A stretch of 64,000 bases of DNA from JANQPX01 sp039197065 (GCA_039197065.1 JBCCUL010000008.1:1-64000); one strand, 5' to 3'. Counted from the stretch's first letter, positions 48,945-58,326 are shown. Notes: generated by a model from the letters alone, not told the origin. Numbers and translations are program-made.

Positions 48945-49943
48945 ATGAAAAAACTGACATTGATGGCGGGCGCTGCCGTGATGGCGCTTACAGGGGCGGC
49001 GAATGCCGCAGACTACACCTTCGCGCTCGTGCCGAAGAACGTGAATAACCCGTTTTTCGATCAGGCGCGTGACGGCTGCAAGAAGGCCGAGGGTGAACTC
49101 GAGGGCAAGATCGAGTGCCTCTATATCGGCCCTGGCGAACATGGCGGCGGCGAAGAGCAGCTGCAGATGGTCAACGACCTCGTCGTGAAGGGCGTCGACG
49201 GCATTGCGGTCGCCCCCTCGAACGCGGCGGCCATGGCCTCTGCCCTTCAAGCCGCAAAGGACGCCGGCATTCCCGTGCTGACCTGGGACAGCGATCTCCT
49301 GCCTGAGAACGCCGATCTCAGAACCGCCTATATCGGCACCAAGAACTACGATATCGGCGTCAACCTCGCCAAGATCGTGCAGGAGGTCAAGCCGGACGGC
49401 GGCACCATCTGCATCCAGTCCGGCGGCGCGGCCGCGGCCAACCACAATGAGCGCATGCAGGGTATTCGCGATACGCTCAGCGGCGAAAGCGGCACCACGT
49501 CGCCCGGCAACCGTCTCGAAGGCGCCAATGGCTGGACCGAGGCCGAGGGCTGCCCCCTCTACACGGACGACGACTTCCCGCGCTCCGTCCAGCAGCTCGA
49601 AGACACCATGGCGCGTATGCCGGATCTCGATGCCTTCGTGCCCACCGGCGGCTTCCCGCAGTTCATTCCGGACGCTTACAGGAATGCCGTAACGCCGCTC
49701 AAGGACAAGATCGCCGACAAGTCGCTCGCCCTGGTGGTCGCCGACACGCTGCCGGTCCAGATGGAACTGATGGGCGAAGGCTTGTCGCTCGGTCAGGTCG
49801 GTCAGCGACCCTTCGAGATGGGCTACACCGTGATGCACGCCCTCTACAAGATGGTCACCAACGGCGAGACCCCGGAGGATCCCACCTACACCGGCCTCGA
49901 CGTCTGCACGCCGGATAACGCCGACAGCTGTATTGGTGGTTGA
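48945..49943 (+). CDS. sugar ABC transporter substrate-binding protein
   Basis: 332 residues. Signal peptide about 1-22 (MKKLTLMAGAAVMALTGAA, cut before DYTF). Ribose-binding-protein fold (peripla_BP_4): FALVPKNVNNPFFDQARDG, VKGVDGIAVAPSNAAAMASA, VLTWDSDLLPENADLR, then ALVVADTLPVQMELM. Asp/Arg/Asn positions fit a sugar ligand, but its identity cannot be read. Strong GGGAGG upstream. Third gene of the operon; the epimerase-like gene follows after a terminator. Confidence 0.92.
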   Translation: MKKLTLMAGAAVMALTGAANAADYTFALVPKNVNNPFFDQARDGCKKAEGELEGKIECLYIGPGEHGGGEEQLQMVNDLVVKGVDGIAVAPSNAAAMASALQAAKDAGIPVLTWDSDLLPENADLRTAYIGTKNYDIGVNLAKIVQEVKPDGGTICIQSGGAAAANHNERMQGIRDTLSGESGTTSPGNRLEGANGWTEAEGCPLYTDDDFPRSVQQLEDTMARMPDLDAFVPTGGFPQFIPDAYRNAVTPLKDKIADKSLALVVADTLPVQMELMGEGLSLGQVGQRPFEMGYTVMHALYKMVTNGETPEDPTYTGLDVCTPDNADSCIGG

Positions 49944-50046
49944 CTGGGGCGGCTAGCGGCGACCCGCCGCAGGGGTGACTTGGCGCCGCCGGCGCTCGGT
50001 TGACCCGACGGTGCCCGTTTTCGGCGCCGAGCATGTACGAAAAGAT

Positions 50047-50080
50047 CGCCTCCGGGTCTCGCCCGGGGGCGGTTTTCGTT
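50047..50080 (+). terminator. intrinsic terminator after sugar ABC operon
   Basis: CGCCTCCGGG, loop TCTCG, CCCGGGGGCG (50047-50071, one wobble), then GTTTTCGTTT. It lies 104 bases after the binding-protein stop. Confidence 0.75.
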
Positions 50081-50112
50081 TATGGTGCGGCGATCTGGCA
50101 AAGGAGACGAAC

Positions 50113-51000
50113 ATGGCGCCACGTTCGGAGATCGTGAGCATCGAAAGCGGCCCCTACCGGCTGGAGCTTTGTCCGGCGCTTGGGGGCTGCATCACCACGT
50201 TTCGCTTCGATGGAATCGATCTGATGCGACCGGCGACCGAGGAGTATTGGGCGACAGGCGAGCCGCGAGCCGCCGCGTCTTTCCCGCTGGTGCCGTTTTC
50301 CAATCGCATCGGTGACGGCAAGGCCGAATTTGAGGGGCGGACATTCCGCTTTCCGATCAACATGCCGCCGGAGCCCCATACCATCCATGGCGACGGCTGG
50401 ATGTCGGCCTGGCATGCCGAAACCACCGAACCTTCGCGGGCCGTTCTCACCCATGAACCATCAGACGTTCCGTTTGCTTATGCCAGCCGACAGATCTTCG
50501 AACTCTCCGACGGTGGTCTGATCGCCTCATTGGAAATCACCAATACCGGCAATCGGCGCATACCGGCGGGCTTCGGACATCATCCCTATTTTCCGCGCAC
50601 CGACGACCTCACATTGGAGATGCCGCTTGCCGAGGTTTGGATGCCGGATGACAGAAAGCTACCCGTCGAACGGATCGCAGTTCCCGAGAACTGGAATTTC
50701 TCATCGCCGAAGAAACTCGCCCCCCTGACCGATCTCGATCATGACTTCACTGAAGGCGATGTGGAGGCTTTCCTGCACTGGCCGGATCGCGGCATTCGCC
50801 TCGCAATGGACGCCGATCCGATCTTTCGACATATCGTCGTCTTCGTGCCGCCGGAACGGGACTATGTCTGCGTCGAGCCGGTGACCCATGTCGCCAACGC
50901 CGTGAACATGACGGGTTCGATCGATCTGGAAACAGGCCTGCAGGTTCTCGAACCCGGCGAGACGCTCAAGGGCGCGGTTCGTTTTCGTGTCTTAGGATAA
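50113..51000 (+). CDS. aldose 1-epimerase family protein
   Basis: 295 residues from ATG 50113 (AAAGGAGA upstream). Mutarotase (galactose mutarotase-like) beta-sandwich: PLVPFSNRIGDGKAEFEGRT, HTIHGDGWMSAWH with one catalytic His, AGFGHHPYFPR with another, and CVEPVTHVANAVN with the catalytic Glu. It probably equilibrates anomers of the sugar imported by the upstream ABC system. It has a separate transcript start after the terminator, so its own promoter would be in the gap. Confidence 0.87.
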   Translation: MAPRSEIVSIESGPYRLELCPALGGCITTFRFDGIDLMRPATEEYWATGEPRAAASFPLVPFSNRIGDGKAEFEGRTFRFPINMPPEPHTIHGDGWMSAWHAETTEPSRAVLTHEPSDVPFAYASRQIFELSDGGLIASLEITNTGNRRIPAGFGHHPYFPRTDDLTLEMPLAEVWMPDDRKLPVERIAVPENWNFSSPKKLAPLTDLDHDFTEGDVEAFLHWPDRGIRLAMDADPIFRHIVVFVPPERDYVCVEPVTHVANAVNMTGSIDLETGLQVLEPGETLKGAVRFRVLG

Positions 51001-51069
51001 CACTCATAGGGAACCGTTCGTCGAAGCCGAGAGCCCGGGCGTTACCGGCCTAGGCGCCGGCTGACATCA

Positions 51070-51960
51070 TCACCGACGCGTATTGTCTTCCAGCCTGCCC
51101 AGCAGCGCTGAACCGACGTCTTCAAGTTCACCGTCCGGAGGTTTCTCGACCTCATCGGACTCGATCTTGAAAGTCCTGCCTTCCGTCACATTGACGCTCT
51201 CGTCGGGCAGCGCCCAGATATAGGCATCGGAGGCCATGCCAAGCTCGACGACATAGTTTCGCAATCTGCTCGCCTGCTCCTCCGGCAGCCGGCGCCCTAC
51301 GACGATGGCATGATGCGGGTTACTTTCGTAATAGGGCTCATGCAGCTGGAAATAAGCGTCGATCCAGCGACGCTGATGTTCGCCAAGCATGTCCCATCCA
51401 CGCTCCGCGTCCGCCGGCGAGGCCACGATGACGGCCCAGCGTCGATCATTTTCGCCATCCGTATCCGCCGGCCGGAACCAGAGCTTTCTCCAGAGCTCCC
51501 GCACCGAAAGATCGATCGACTCCTCGACGCGCTCGGCTTCCTTCGTCGCCAGAACCGTGGTCTCGCTTCCCGATTCGCTTCCGCCGTCGACGGGATCGGC
51601 AATATTGGTGGCTGCGAGAAAAGCCTTTCGAAGACCGGGCAGGGCGTCATGGAAACCCTTGAGATCACCACTTTCCTTCACGCAGCGATCCACAACATTG
51701 CCAAGTTTGCCCAGGAGTGCGCTGGGTGTTTCGGCATGCGTCCGCAGGATCTCGTCTTCGTCGATGCCGCGATGACCATGCAGATCAAGGGCAATCGTGA
51801 GACGTTTCAAGAGACGCTCGGCCTCGGCTGGAATATCGGCGGCGCGAGTATCCGGCGGCGGCGCTTTGGGGCACAGAAGCACCTGTGCCGATGCGCCTCC
51901 GACAAAAAGCTGTCCCGCTAGAATTGTGGAGGCAACCAAGGACCTAATGACCATGGTCAT
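51070..51960 (-). CDS. secreted protein of unknown function
   Basis: 296 residues. N-terminal signal peptide (VIRSLVASTILAGQLFVGG, cut near ASAQ). One Cys (VLLCPKAPP) lies just after cleavage and another near 94. The middle has charged helices (EAERLLKRLTIALDLHGH), and the C-terminus about 190-290 has RWAVIVASPADAERGWDMLG, in the style of SPOR-like or peptidoglycan-associated modules, but no family is certain. Convergent with the epimerase gene. Confidence 0.7.
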   Translation of the reverse strand: MTMVIRSLVASTILAGQLFVGGASAQVLLCPKAPPPDTRAADIPAEAERLLKRLTIALDLHGHRGIDEDEILRTHAETPSALLGKLGNVVDRCVKESGDLKGFHDALPGLRKAFLAATNIADPVDGGSESGSETTVLATKEAERVEESIDLSVRELWRKLWFRPADTDGENDRRWAVIVASPADAERGWDMLGEHQRRWIDAYFQLHEPYYESNPHHAIVVGRRLPEEQASRLRNYVVELGMASDAYIWALPDESVNVTEGRTFKIESDEVEKPPDGELEDVGSALLGRLEDNTRR

Positions 51961-52254
51961 TCTCCCCGCATTGGAAAGTTTCTTGGCCGCTAATGGATCC
52001 TGTAAAACCCATGATCACCCCAATGATCAACATGGCTTCGAAATGTCATGAGTCATGACATTCAAAAACATCACCAACCCAAAGTGAATTAACGATAAAT
52101 TTATGAACAATACAACTAAAAACGTTGTGACGACTTCATGACAGCCAACAGTCAACGGCAGCCAAAGCTTTTCCCGAACAGGTGGAGCCACCTGTCCGAT
52201 AAGAAAATGCGACGCAGCAAAGCGATAGAGCCGACAACTGGATCGGCAGCAGCC
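51961..52254. other. region with repeat family 2 copy C
   Basis: 294 bases upstream of the secreted-protein gene. The region 52050-52140 is AT-rich and the rest is mostly repeat copy C, which abuts the stop codon of the sugar dehydrogenase gene. Confidence 0.5.
52165..52250. repeat. dispersed repeat family 2, copy C
   Basis: Starts AAAGCTTTTCCCGAACAGGT, with hairpin AACAGGTGG-a-g-CCACCTGT, then CGATAAGAAAATGCGACGCA and AGCGATAGAGCC. The 3' part is shorter than in copies A and B. It ends just before the TGA of the downstream gene. Confidence 0.8.
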
Positions 52255-53607
52255 TCAGCTGGGCGGCACGATCTTGAAAACCTTGCCGCCTTCGCCCTCC
52301 GGCCCCTGAACGTCATGGGCCAGAAGATAGAGCTCGTTGTCGAGATCATGGGCGATGCCGAGGAGAAAATGAGGAAAACCGCCCGCGATATCGATGCGCT
52401 CATAGTCCCAGGTCTCGCCTTCCTTTTCCGCCGGCGTCGCCAGGTAGATCACGCCGGTCGCGTCACCGCCGTCAATGCTCCAGTCGCCAAAGACGAGCTT
52501 GCCCTCGAAGTCGGGCAGGGCCGCGCCACGATAGATCACGCCGCCGATCGTCGAGCGTCCCTCGCTTTCATCCGGATGCTTGCCGCCATTCTTGTATTCG
52601 ATGATCGGGTCGATCAAACCCTCGTCGTCACACCCCTCGAAATGCCCCTCGAAATCGTCCCAGTCAAAACAATGAGACGCCTCTTTGATCGCCCAGCCGT
52701 AATTGCCACCGGGCACCACCAGATCGATCTCCTCATAGGAGTTCTGACCGACATCGCCTGCGAAAAGGCGCCCGGATCCGTCCGGATCGAACGCGATCTT
52801 ATAGGGGTTGCGAAACCCCTTCGCGAAGATCTCGCCCCGATAGCCTTCCTTGCCGACAAACGGGTTGTCGTCCGGAATGCCGTAGGCGGTGCCGTTCACC
52901 TGATTGACGTCGATCCTTAGGATCTTGCCCAGGAGATCGCCGGGATCCTGGCTGGTCCCTTCGCGCGGATAGTCGCCATTGTCGGGCGCACTGCCGCCGT
53001 CGCCGAGCGCGATATGCAGCATGCCCTTCGGCCCGAAGGCGAGCGTGCCGGCATTATGAGCGAATTGCGGCTGATCGACCTGCAGGACCAGACGCTCATA
53101 GTCGGGATCGGCCTTGTTCGGGTCGTCCGCGGAGACCTTGATCTCGGCGATATGGCTGGTGTGCGTGCCCCATTCCTCGTTCTGGAGACTGTGGTCCTCA
53201 CGCAGCGGTGCGCTGTAATAGACGTAGAGTTTGCCGTTCTCCGCGTAGTCCGGGTGGAACGCCATGCCGAGGGCGCCGCGCTCGTCAAAGCCGGGCTCGA
53301 TGGTCGGATCGAGGTGGTCGCGAAAATCTAGAAACGGTTCATCCAGGAGCTTGCCGTCGGCATCGATGATACGAAGACGTCCGACCTGTTCGAGCACCAG
53401 GAAACGGCCGCTGCCATCAGGGAATTCAGCGAGCGTGAGGGGCGCGGTCAGCCCTTCGGCCATCAGCTCGATGCCAACCTCGGCGGCCTCCGCCTTGGAC
53501 GATGTCTCTGCCACAGCGCCAACCCCAAGCCCGGCGCCAGCCAGCACCCAGAGCGCCGTCAGCATTGAAGATGTCCAAAGGCTTGATCGTCCCTCGACAG
53601 ATCGCAT
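52255..53607 (-). CDS. PQQ-dependent sugar dehydrogenase
   Basis: 450 residues from ATG 53605-53607 (GGGAGAG upstream); the longer open frame lacks family similarity. Signal peptide about 1-30 (MLTALWVLAGAGLGVGAVA). Six-bladed soluble glucose/aldose dehydrogenase propeller: RFLVLEQVGRLRII, GALGMAFHPDYAENGKLYVYYS, FAHNAGTLAFGPKGMLHIAL with the PQQ/His region and GDGGSAPD, FRNPYKIAFDPDGSGRLFAG, AIKEASHCFDW. It oxidises aldoses in the periplasm using PQQ and Ca2+. No PQQ synthesis genes are nearby except a pqqE remnant. Confidence 0.88.
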   Translation of the reverse strand: MRSVEGRSSLWTSSMLTALWVLAGAGLGVGAVAETSSKAEAAEVGIELMAEGLTAPLTLAEFPDGSGRFLVLEQVGRLRIIDADGKLLDEPFLDFRDHLDPTIEPGFDERGALGMAFHPDYAENGKLYVYYSAPLREDHSLQNEEWGTHTSHIAEIKVSADDPNKADPDYERLVLQVDQPQFAHNAGTLAFGPKGMLHIALGDGGSAPDNGDYPREGTSQDPGDLLGKILRIDVNQVNGTAYGIPDDNPFVGKEGYRGEIFAKGFRNPYKIAFDPDGSGRLFAGDVGQNSYEEIDLVVPGGNYGWAIKEASHCFDWDDFEGHFEGCDDEGLIDPIIEYKNGGKHPDESEGRSTIGGVIYRGAALPDFEGKLVFGDWSIDGGDATGVIYLATPAEKEGETWDYERIDIAGGFPHFLLGIAHDLDNELYLLAHDVQGPEGEGGKVFKIVPPS

Positions 53608-53752
53608 CGATCTCTCCCGCCGCGAACACAGCTCGATCCTGGTCGGACCGAAGGCTGATGCGGTTTGCGTTTCCAGAGGCCAGAACATAAGCCTGCTTCG
53701 GCGATCATCAACCCGTGCCACCGATGAAACCCGAAATGACGTCGTGGTATAG

Positions 53753-54646
53753 CTAAGCAGCGGGCGCCATGCGACGTTTGATGAAGTCACCAAGCTCGAC
53801 GAACGCGTCTTCATGCGGGCTGGAGCGCCGCCAGGCGAGACCGATGGTGCGAAACGGCACGGGCTCGGCAAAGGGCACGACGGTGATCGGCCCCGGATCC
53901 CCAACTTCCGTCGACAGCGCCAGCGCCGGCAAAATCGTCACGCCATAGCCGTTCGCCACCATCTGCACCACGGTGGCGAGGCTGCTGGCGCGAAACTCGT
54001 CCGTCTTGGCGGTCTGGCAGATGGCGAGCGCCTGATCGCGCAGGCAATGCCCCTCTTCGAGCAGCAGCAGATGCTCCTCGCCGAGTTCTTCCTGTGTCAC
54101 CGTCTCGCGCGAAACAAGCCCGTGATCGCGCGGCAGCGCCACGGAAAACCGATCGTCGAAAAGCGCCATCGTATCGATCTCGTCAGGCTCCACCGGCAGC
54201 GCCAGCACCAGAAGATCGAGATGGCCTTCGAGCAGATCATCGAGCAGCGTCTGGGTCTGCGATTCCCGAAGGCTGAGCTCGAGATCCGGATAGGCCCGGT
54301 GCGCCTCCGGCAGCAGCTTCGGCAAAAGATAGGGACCGATCGAGGGAATGACGCCCAGACGAAGCCGCCCGGCAAGTGGATGGCGGCGATGCGCGACATG
54401 CTCGGCCAGATCCTGAACCGACATCAGGATTTCCTTGGCGCGCCTCGCGATTTCACGGCCTTCCAGGGTCAGCAGCAACCGGTTCGCCCCACGCTCCACC
54501 AGCGCGACGCCGAGATTGGCTTCCAGATCCTTGACCTGCATGCTGAGCGCCGGCTGGGACACATTGCAAAGCTTCGCCGCCTTCCCGAAATGCAACGTCT
54601 CAGCCAGTGCTGCGAAGTATCGCAACTGTTTAAGTGTCAGATTCAC
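53753..54646 (-). CDS. oxyR: hydrogen peroxide-sensing regulator OxyR
   Basis: 297 residues from a GTG at 54644-54646 (VNLTLKQLRYFAALAETLHF); an ATG a few codons upstream is an alternative. LysR HTH (KAAKLCNVSQPALSMQVKDL) and effector domain with the diagnostic redox pair in EEGHCLRDQALAIC, spaced as in E. coli OxyR (nine residues apart), and the family's LEEGHC and TSLATV patterns. It senses peroxide through a disulfide. The peroxide-response target genes are not adjacent: the divergent side holds only a pqqE remnant. Confidence 0.93.
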   Translation of the reverse strand: MNLTLKQLRYFAALAETLHFGKAAKLCNVSQPALSMQVKDLEANLGVALVERGANRLLLTLEGREIARRAKEILMSVQDLAEHVAHRRHPLAGRLRLGVIPSIGPYLLPKLLPEAHRAYPDLELSLRESQTQTLLDDLLEGHLDLLVLALPVEPDEIDTMALFDDRFSVALPRDHGLVSRETVTQEELGEEHLLLLEEGHCLRDQALAICQTAKTDEFRASSLATVVQMVANGYGVTILPALALSTEVGDPGPITVVPFAEPVPFRTIGLAWRRSSPHEDAFVELGDFIKRRMAPAA

Positions 54647-54802
54647 CCCACCGATTCCCATCATTCCGAAGCGCTCACCCGCCAAGCGACGATTTAGCAG
54701 AATGGCGGACGAAACCTTGCCGATCAAGATTTCTTATCAGAATTCCAAAAACATCGATTCATACTGATGATGCTCTAAAATCCTGGCGGGAATGCAAGGG
54801 CT

Positions 54803-55190
54803 GACAAGCCCGCTACCCCAAGGCCTGCATGGGCGGCTGGGGCAAGCAGAACCTGAACATCACCCCCTCGGGCAAAGTCCTCCCCTGCCACGCCGCCGAA
54901 ACCATCGAAACCCTCACCTTCGACAACGTGCAGGACCGCCCGCTCGAACAAATCTGGCGCGAAGGCGCCGCCTTCCAGGCCTTTCGCGGCACGGATTGGA
55001 TGGAGGAACCCTGCAAAAACTGCGATCGCCGATTCACCGACTTCGACGGCTGCCGCTGCCAGGCCTTCGCCGGCCGCGCCACAGCCACAGACCCCGCCTG
55101 CTCCTTCTCCCCCTCCACGACGAACTCGTCTCAATCGCCACAAAAGAAGCCAGCCAGTCCAACACCACCTTCACCTACCGCGCCCCCAAA
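54803..55190 (+). pseudogene. pqqE: pqqE remnant (3' end, frameshifted)
   Basis: Similarity to the C-terminal SPASM part of the PQQ-synthesis radical SAM enzyme PqqE: QARYPKACMGGWGKQ, ITPSGKVLPCHAAETIETLT, DRPLEQIWREG, AFRGTDWMEEPCKNCDRR, CRCQAFAGRA. The Cys ligands of the auxiliary cluster survive. A TGA at 54802-54804 precedes the preserved part and the radical SAM core is absent. After DPACSFSP (about 55110) the frame shifts: the following frame continues LHDELVSIATKEASQSNTTF as PqqE does. So this is a decayed 3' fragment, not a functional gene. Confidence 0.85.
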
Positions 55191-55208
55191 AATGCCCCTG
55201 CCTGGGGC
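55187..55208 (-). terminator. possible terminator of the TIR-STAND gene
   Basis: GCCCC-TGCCT-GGGGC (55194-55208); on the minus strand it is followed by ATTTTTG. It is 185 bases downstream of the TIR-STAND gene and within the pqqE remnant region. Small stem, so modest confidence. Confidence 0.4.
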
Positions 55209-55392
55209 GGGGTTGACTTGCCTGAGTCTCGGACAAACGTCCGCGTCCCGACGTTAACGCCGACGACACCCACAAACGCCGTCATGTCAGAGCTTCCCCG
55301 GGCATCCGCTTGTCAGCCAGACGATGGCGCTCAGGCTCATCGCATCACGGTGGATCGCCGGGTTAAGCCCTGATATGACGACCGAGCGGACG

Positions 55393-58326
55393 TCAGCGCC
55401 AAAGCTCTTCCTTGAGTTCAGCAATGTCCGGGTCGCGGCGGTGATAACCACAGTTGTCGACAAGCGCCTCGGCGGACTCGAGGTGGACGCGAGCCGCGTC
55501 GGGGTTGCATTCGGCAACGGCAAGGCGAGCATATTCGAGATGGCAGTCGCACGCAAAGAGACGCATGCCGGAGCGGGTCGCGATACGCATGACCTCGTCC
55601 AGGTCTCGCCGTGACTTAGCGTAGTTTTCGACCTGGCGGAAGAAAATCGCACGGGCCAGTAGGCCGCGCGGGATGTGGTGGATCGCACCCGACTCGCGCA
55701 AGCCGTCGACCGACTGGTCAAGCTGGAGATGGGCTTCGTCCTGGTCCCCCAGCGTCATCTTTACCCGTCCCAGGGATAGCCGGTCGAGGGCGATATCGAG
55801 GAGCGAGTCGCCGGGCACCCGCCAATCAAAAAACTGAAGTGCCCGTTCCCACGCCGCCTCAGCTCGGCCGATGGTGAGCAGCAGGTCGCAATAACGATAG
55901 CCCGCGAGCGAGTAGAGCCGGGGATAGCTAGGCTGAAATTCTGCCTGAATCGCCTCGGCCTCCTCGAAAAGCTCATGCGCCGCCGCCAGTGTGCCCGCCT
56001 GATGCCTAGCGTCGGCAAGTACGGTGCGCTTGCTTATGCGCTGGAAGCTGTCGTCGCTGCGGTCGGCATGGTCGACGGCTGCCTCGCCCGAAGCCAAAGC
56101 CACCGCCACCTCGCCCAAACCGAGCTGTAGCTCCGAGAAGTTAGAGGCAGCACGAGCCGCACTGGTCCAGTTCTCCTGCTCGACCCGCAGCTCCAACCCC
56201 GCCTGCATTGGCGCCACCGCCTCGCCAAGCCGACCAAGGGCGCGTAGCTGGAATCCAGTCTGGCTCAGAAGCCAGGCGCGGTCGGGTTCGGTGAGATCGG
56301 CGGCGGGATGGGCAAAGGGTGGATCGAAGAAGGACGCCGCTAGCCCCAGATCCGCACCGATTGCACCAAGCTTATGGACGAGATAGTGCTCGTTTAGCCG
56401 GACGATGCGCTCCTTATACACCTCGTCCAGCACCGCCTGCCGCCGCCCTGCTTGGCAACCATGGTGAACCGCCTGAAACAGCGGCGCCATCTCGGCAAGG
56501 GTGTCGGGGCGATGCTCGGCCTGCTCCTTCAAATGCTCGTATAGCCGATCATGCCCCGCCTTCCAGGCCTCCTCCCGTTTGGCTCGCAGCCGTGCGCCGA
56601 AGTGCTCGCGCACCAGCGGATGGGCGTCCAGCTCATCCGGAGTGTAATGGCTGGCCTTTGCAAGAAGGCCCAGATCGCGAAGATGATTGAGCAGCCTTTC
56701 CCAGATCACGTCCGGGGATGGCACCTCCTGCTTGTCCGTCGCTTGGTGCCACCATTCGATAAGAAGATTGCTGCCGTCCCGGACAAGATGATCAGTTAGG
56801 CCAGAGATCGCCGGTGGCTCTCGCAACGCTGAAATACAGCCACCGGCCGCTGGCCGGTCGAACAGGCCCATGATGTGGAGCAGATCCAGCTCCGGCCCCT
56901 CGCCGAAGCGTTTGGCGAATGCGGCCATGACGCGGCGGGGGTGTTTGCCGTCATCGAACGAAACATCGGGCAGGTCGGGGAGGTTCAGGGCGTGTCGAAC
57001 GTCGCATTTTGTAAGCCGCAAATAGCTGGCCAGAAGATCAAGCGCTAGGGCGTGGTTGCCGAACGCCTCGCTGATTTTTGCCAGCAGCTCATCGCTTCCG
57101 CGAACCCCTTTTATGCGCAGAAGAGCGCGCCCGGCTCCCTTCGATAGATATTCGAGATTCTTTTCGAGTGTGGTCTCGTCAAAATCCTGAAGTTCCTTGA
57201 CCGGCATGCGGGTGGTGATGACGCAAAGGCCGGCATTCTCAACGGCAAGGCATTCGACCAGCCGGGCCAGCGCCGGGTCCTTGATCCCCTGATGCTCATC
57301 CTGCAGCGGCTCGAGGCCGTCGAGAAAAAGCAACGCCTTCTCCCGCCCCACCAGCGCAGCCAGCCGCTCCCCCTTGGCCCAGGCCGACCCGACCTCGGGA
57401 TCGTCGTCTCCAAAAAAGCGAAGAGCCGCATCGACAAACGCATCCGCCGAGGTCACCCGCTCACGCGCGCCCTGACTATAAAACGACCACGCAAAGACGC
57501 GCCGTGCCCCCCGAAAATTATCCGCGGCCAGATACTCACACCACTTATTGACCAGCGTCGACTTCCCCACACCGCCCCAGGCGCGCAGCGAAACAACGTT
57601 CAGCCTGCCCCCCTCAAACGCCTCATCCAGCATCCGCAGCTCATCGTCCCGCCCGACCACGTTATAGCCGCTGGTCGGCAGGCGGGTGATGTCGATGCGG
57701 TCTTCGGCGAGCGTTGGATATTCGGTGTCGGCTTTCGGTCCGGCGACGACATTGATGGTGATGTTGTCGCCATGGGCCTGAACGACGGTATTGTAATCGC
57801 CACGGACTTCGGCCTGCTGGCCGGTCGCCCTGGCTGCCTCCCTGGCCTTGGCGACAAGGGCGGCCTGTATTTCCAGATAATCGTTGATGGCAAGGACGAC
57901 AGCCGTCAGTTCCTCGTCCTGCCGGATGGGATCAAGAGCGAGAAGGGGCTGGTTCTCGCGCGGGTGCATCTGAATGGCAGCGAGCCAGGTCACGATCCGC
58001 CAGGCACAGGGACGAAGGAGGATCGGCGCGATCATCATGCCTCGCCGCCGCCGCTCCTGCAGAAGCGTCTTGACCTCTTCCCGGATGCAGAATTCGGACT
58101 TCAGGAAATGGTTCGAAACCAGCAGAACCGCGACCGAACAGGCTTCCAGCCGTTCCTTGATTGCCTCATACCAGTCATCGCCGATCGCGATCTGGTCGTC
58201 TTCCCAGACTTCCGCTTTGCCAAGGTTATGCAGAACACCGAGGTGATCATCGACGAATTCCTTCGCCTCACGATCCCGGTGGCTGTAGCTGATGAAAATC
58301 AGCGGCTTTTCTTCACCATCCGCCAT
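55393..58326 (-). CDS. TIR-STAND NTPase-TPR protein (bacterial NLR-like)
   Basis: 977 residues. TIR domain about 1-150: FISYSHRDREAKEF, VWEDDQIAIGDDWYEAIKER, VSNHFLKSEFCIREE; the Glu pair at 83-84 fits the catalytic Glu of TIR NADases. A short beta segment (NTVVQAHGDNITINV, about 179-193) resembles linkers of STAND proteins. NTPase about 222-480: NVVGRDDELRML, Walker A GGVGKST (251-257), Walker B ALLFLDGLE (331-339), and TTRMPV. A helical region follows, then TPR-like repeats about 680-960. Such tripartite proteins are bacterial innate immune sensors: the repeats detect an invader, the NTPase oligomerises and TIR degrades NAD+ or makes a signal. It stands alone, with no partner gene, between terminators. 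Confidence 0.9.
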   Translation of the reverse strand: MADGEEKPLIFISYSHRDREAKEFVDDHLGVLHNLGKAEVWEDDQIAIGDDWYEAIKERLEACSVAVLLVSNHFLKSEFCIREEVKTLLQERRRRGMMIAPILLRPCAWRIVTWLAAIQMHPRENQPLLALDPIRQDEELTAVVLAINDYLEIQAALVAKAREAARATGQQAEVRGDYNTVVQAHGDNITINVVAGPKADTEYPTLAEDRIDITRLPTSGYNVVGRDDELRMLDEAFEGGRLNVVSLRAWGGVGKSTLVNKWCEYLAADNFRGARRVFAWSFYSQGARERVTSADAFVDAALRFFGDDDPEVGSAWAKGERLAALVGREKALLFLDGLEPLQDEHQGIKDPALARLVECLAVENAGLCVITTRMPVKELQDFDETTLEKNLEYLSKGAGRALLRIKGVRGSDELLAKISEAFGNHALALDLLASYLRLTKCDVRHALNLPDLPDVSFDDGKHPRRVMAAFAKRFGEGPELDLLHIMGLFDRPAAGGCISALREPPAISGLTDHLVRDGSNLLIEWWHQATDKQEVPSPDVIWERLLNHLRDLGLLAKASHYTPDELDAHPLVREHFGARLRAKREEAWKAGHDRLYEHLKEQAEHRPDTLAEMAPLFQAVHHGCQAGRRQAVLDEVYKERIVRLNEHYLVHKLGAIGADLGLAASFFDPPFAHPAADLTEPDRAWLLSQTGFQLRALGRLGEAVAPMQAGLELRVEQENWTSAARAASNFSELQLGLGEVAVALASGEAAVDHADRSDDSFQRISKRTVLADARHQAGTLAAAHELFEEAEAIQAEFQPSYPRLYSLAGYRYCDLLLTIGRAEAAWERALQFFDWRVPGDSLLDIALDRLSLGRVKMTLGDQDEAHLQLDQSVDGLRESGAIHHIPRGLLARAIFFRQVENYAKSRRDLDEVMRIATRSGMRLFACDCHLEYARLAVAECNPDAARVHLESAEALVDNCGYHRRDPDIAELKEELWR

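Noticed and set aside
53608..53904. N-terminal extension of the sugar dehydrogenase to 53904
   Set aside because: The extra residues are Arg/Ser-rich without similarity, whereas ATG 53607 has a ribosome-binding site and directly precedes a signal peptide.
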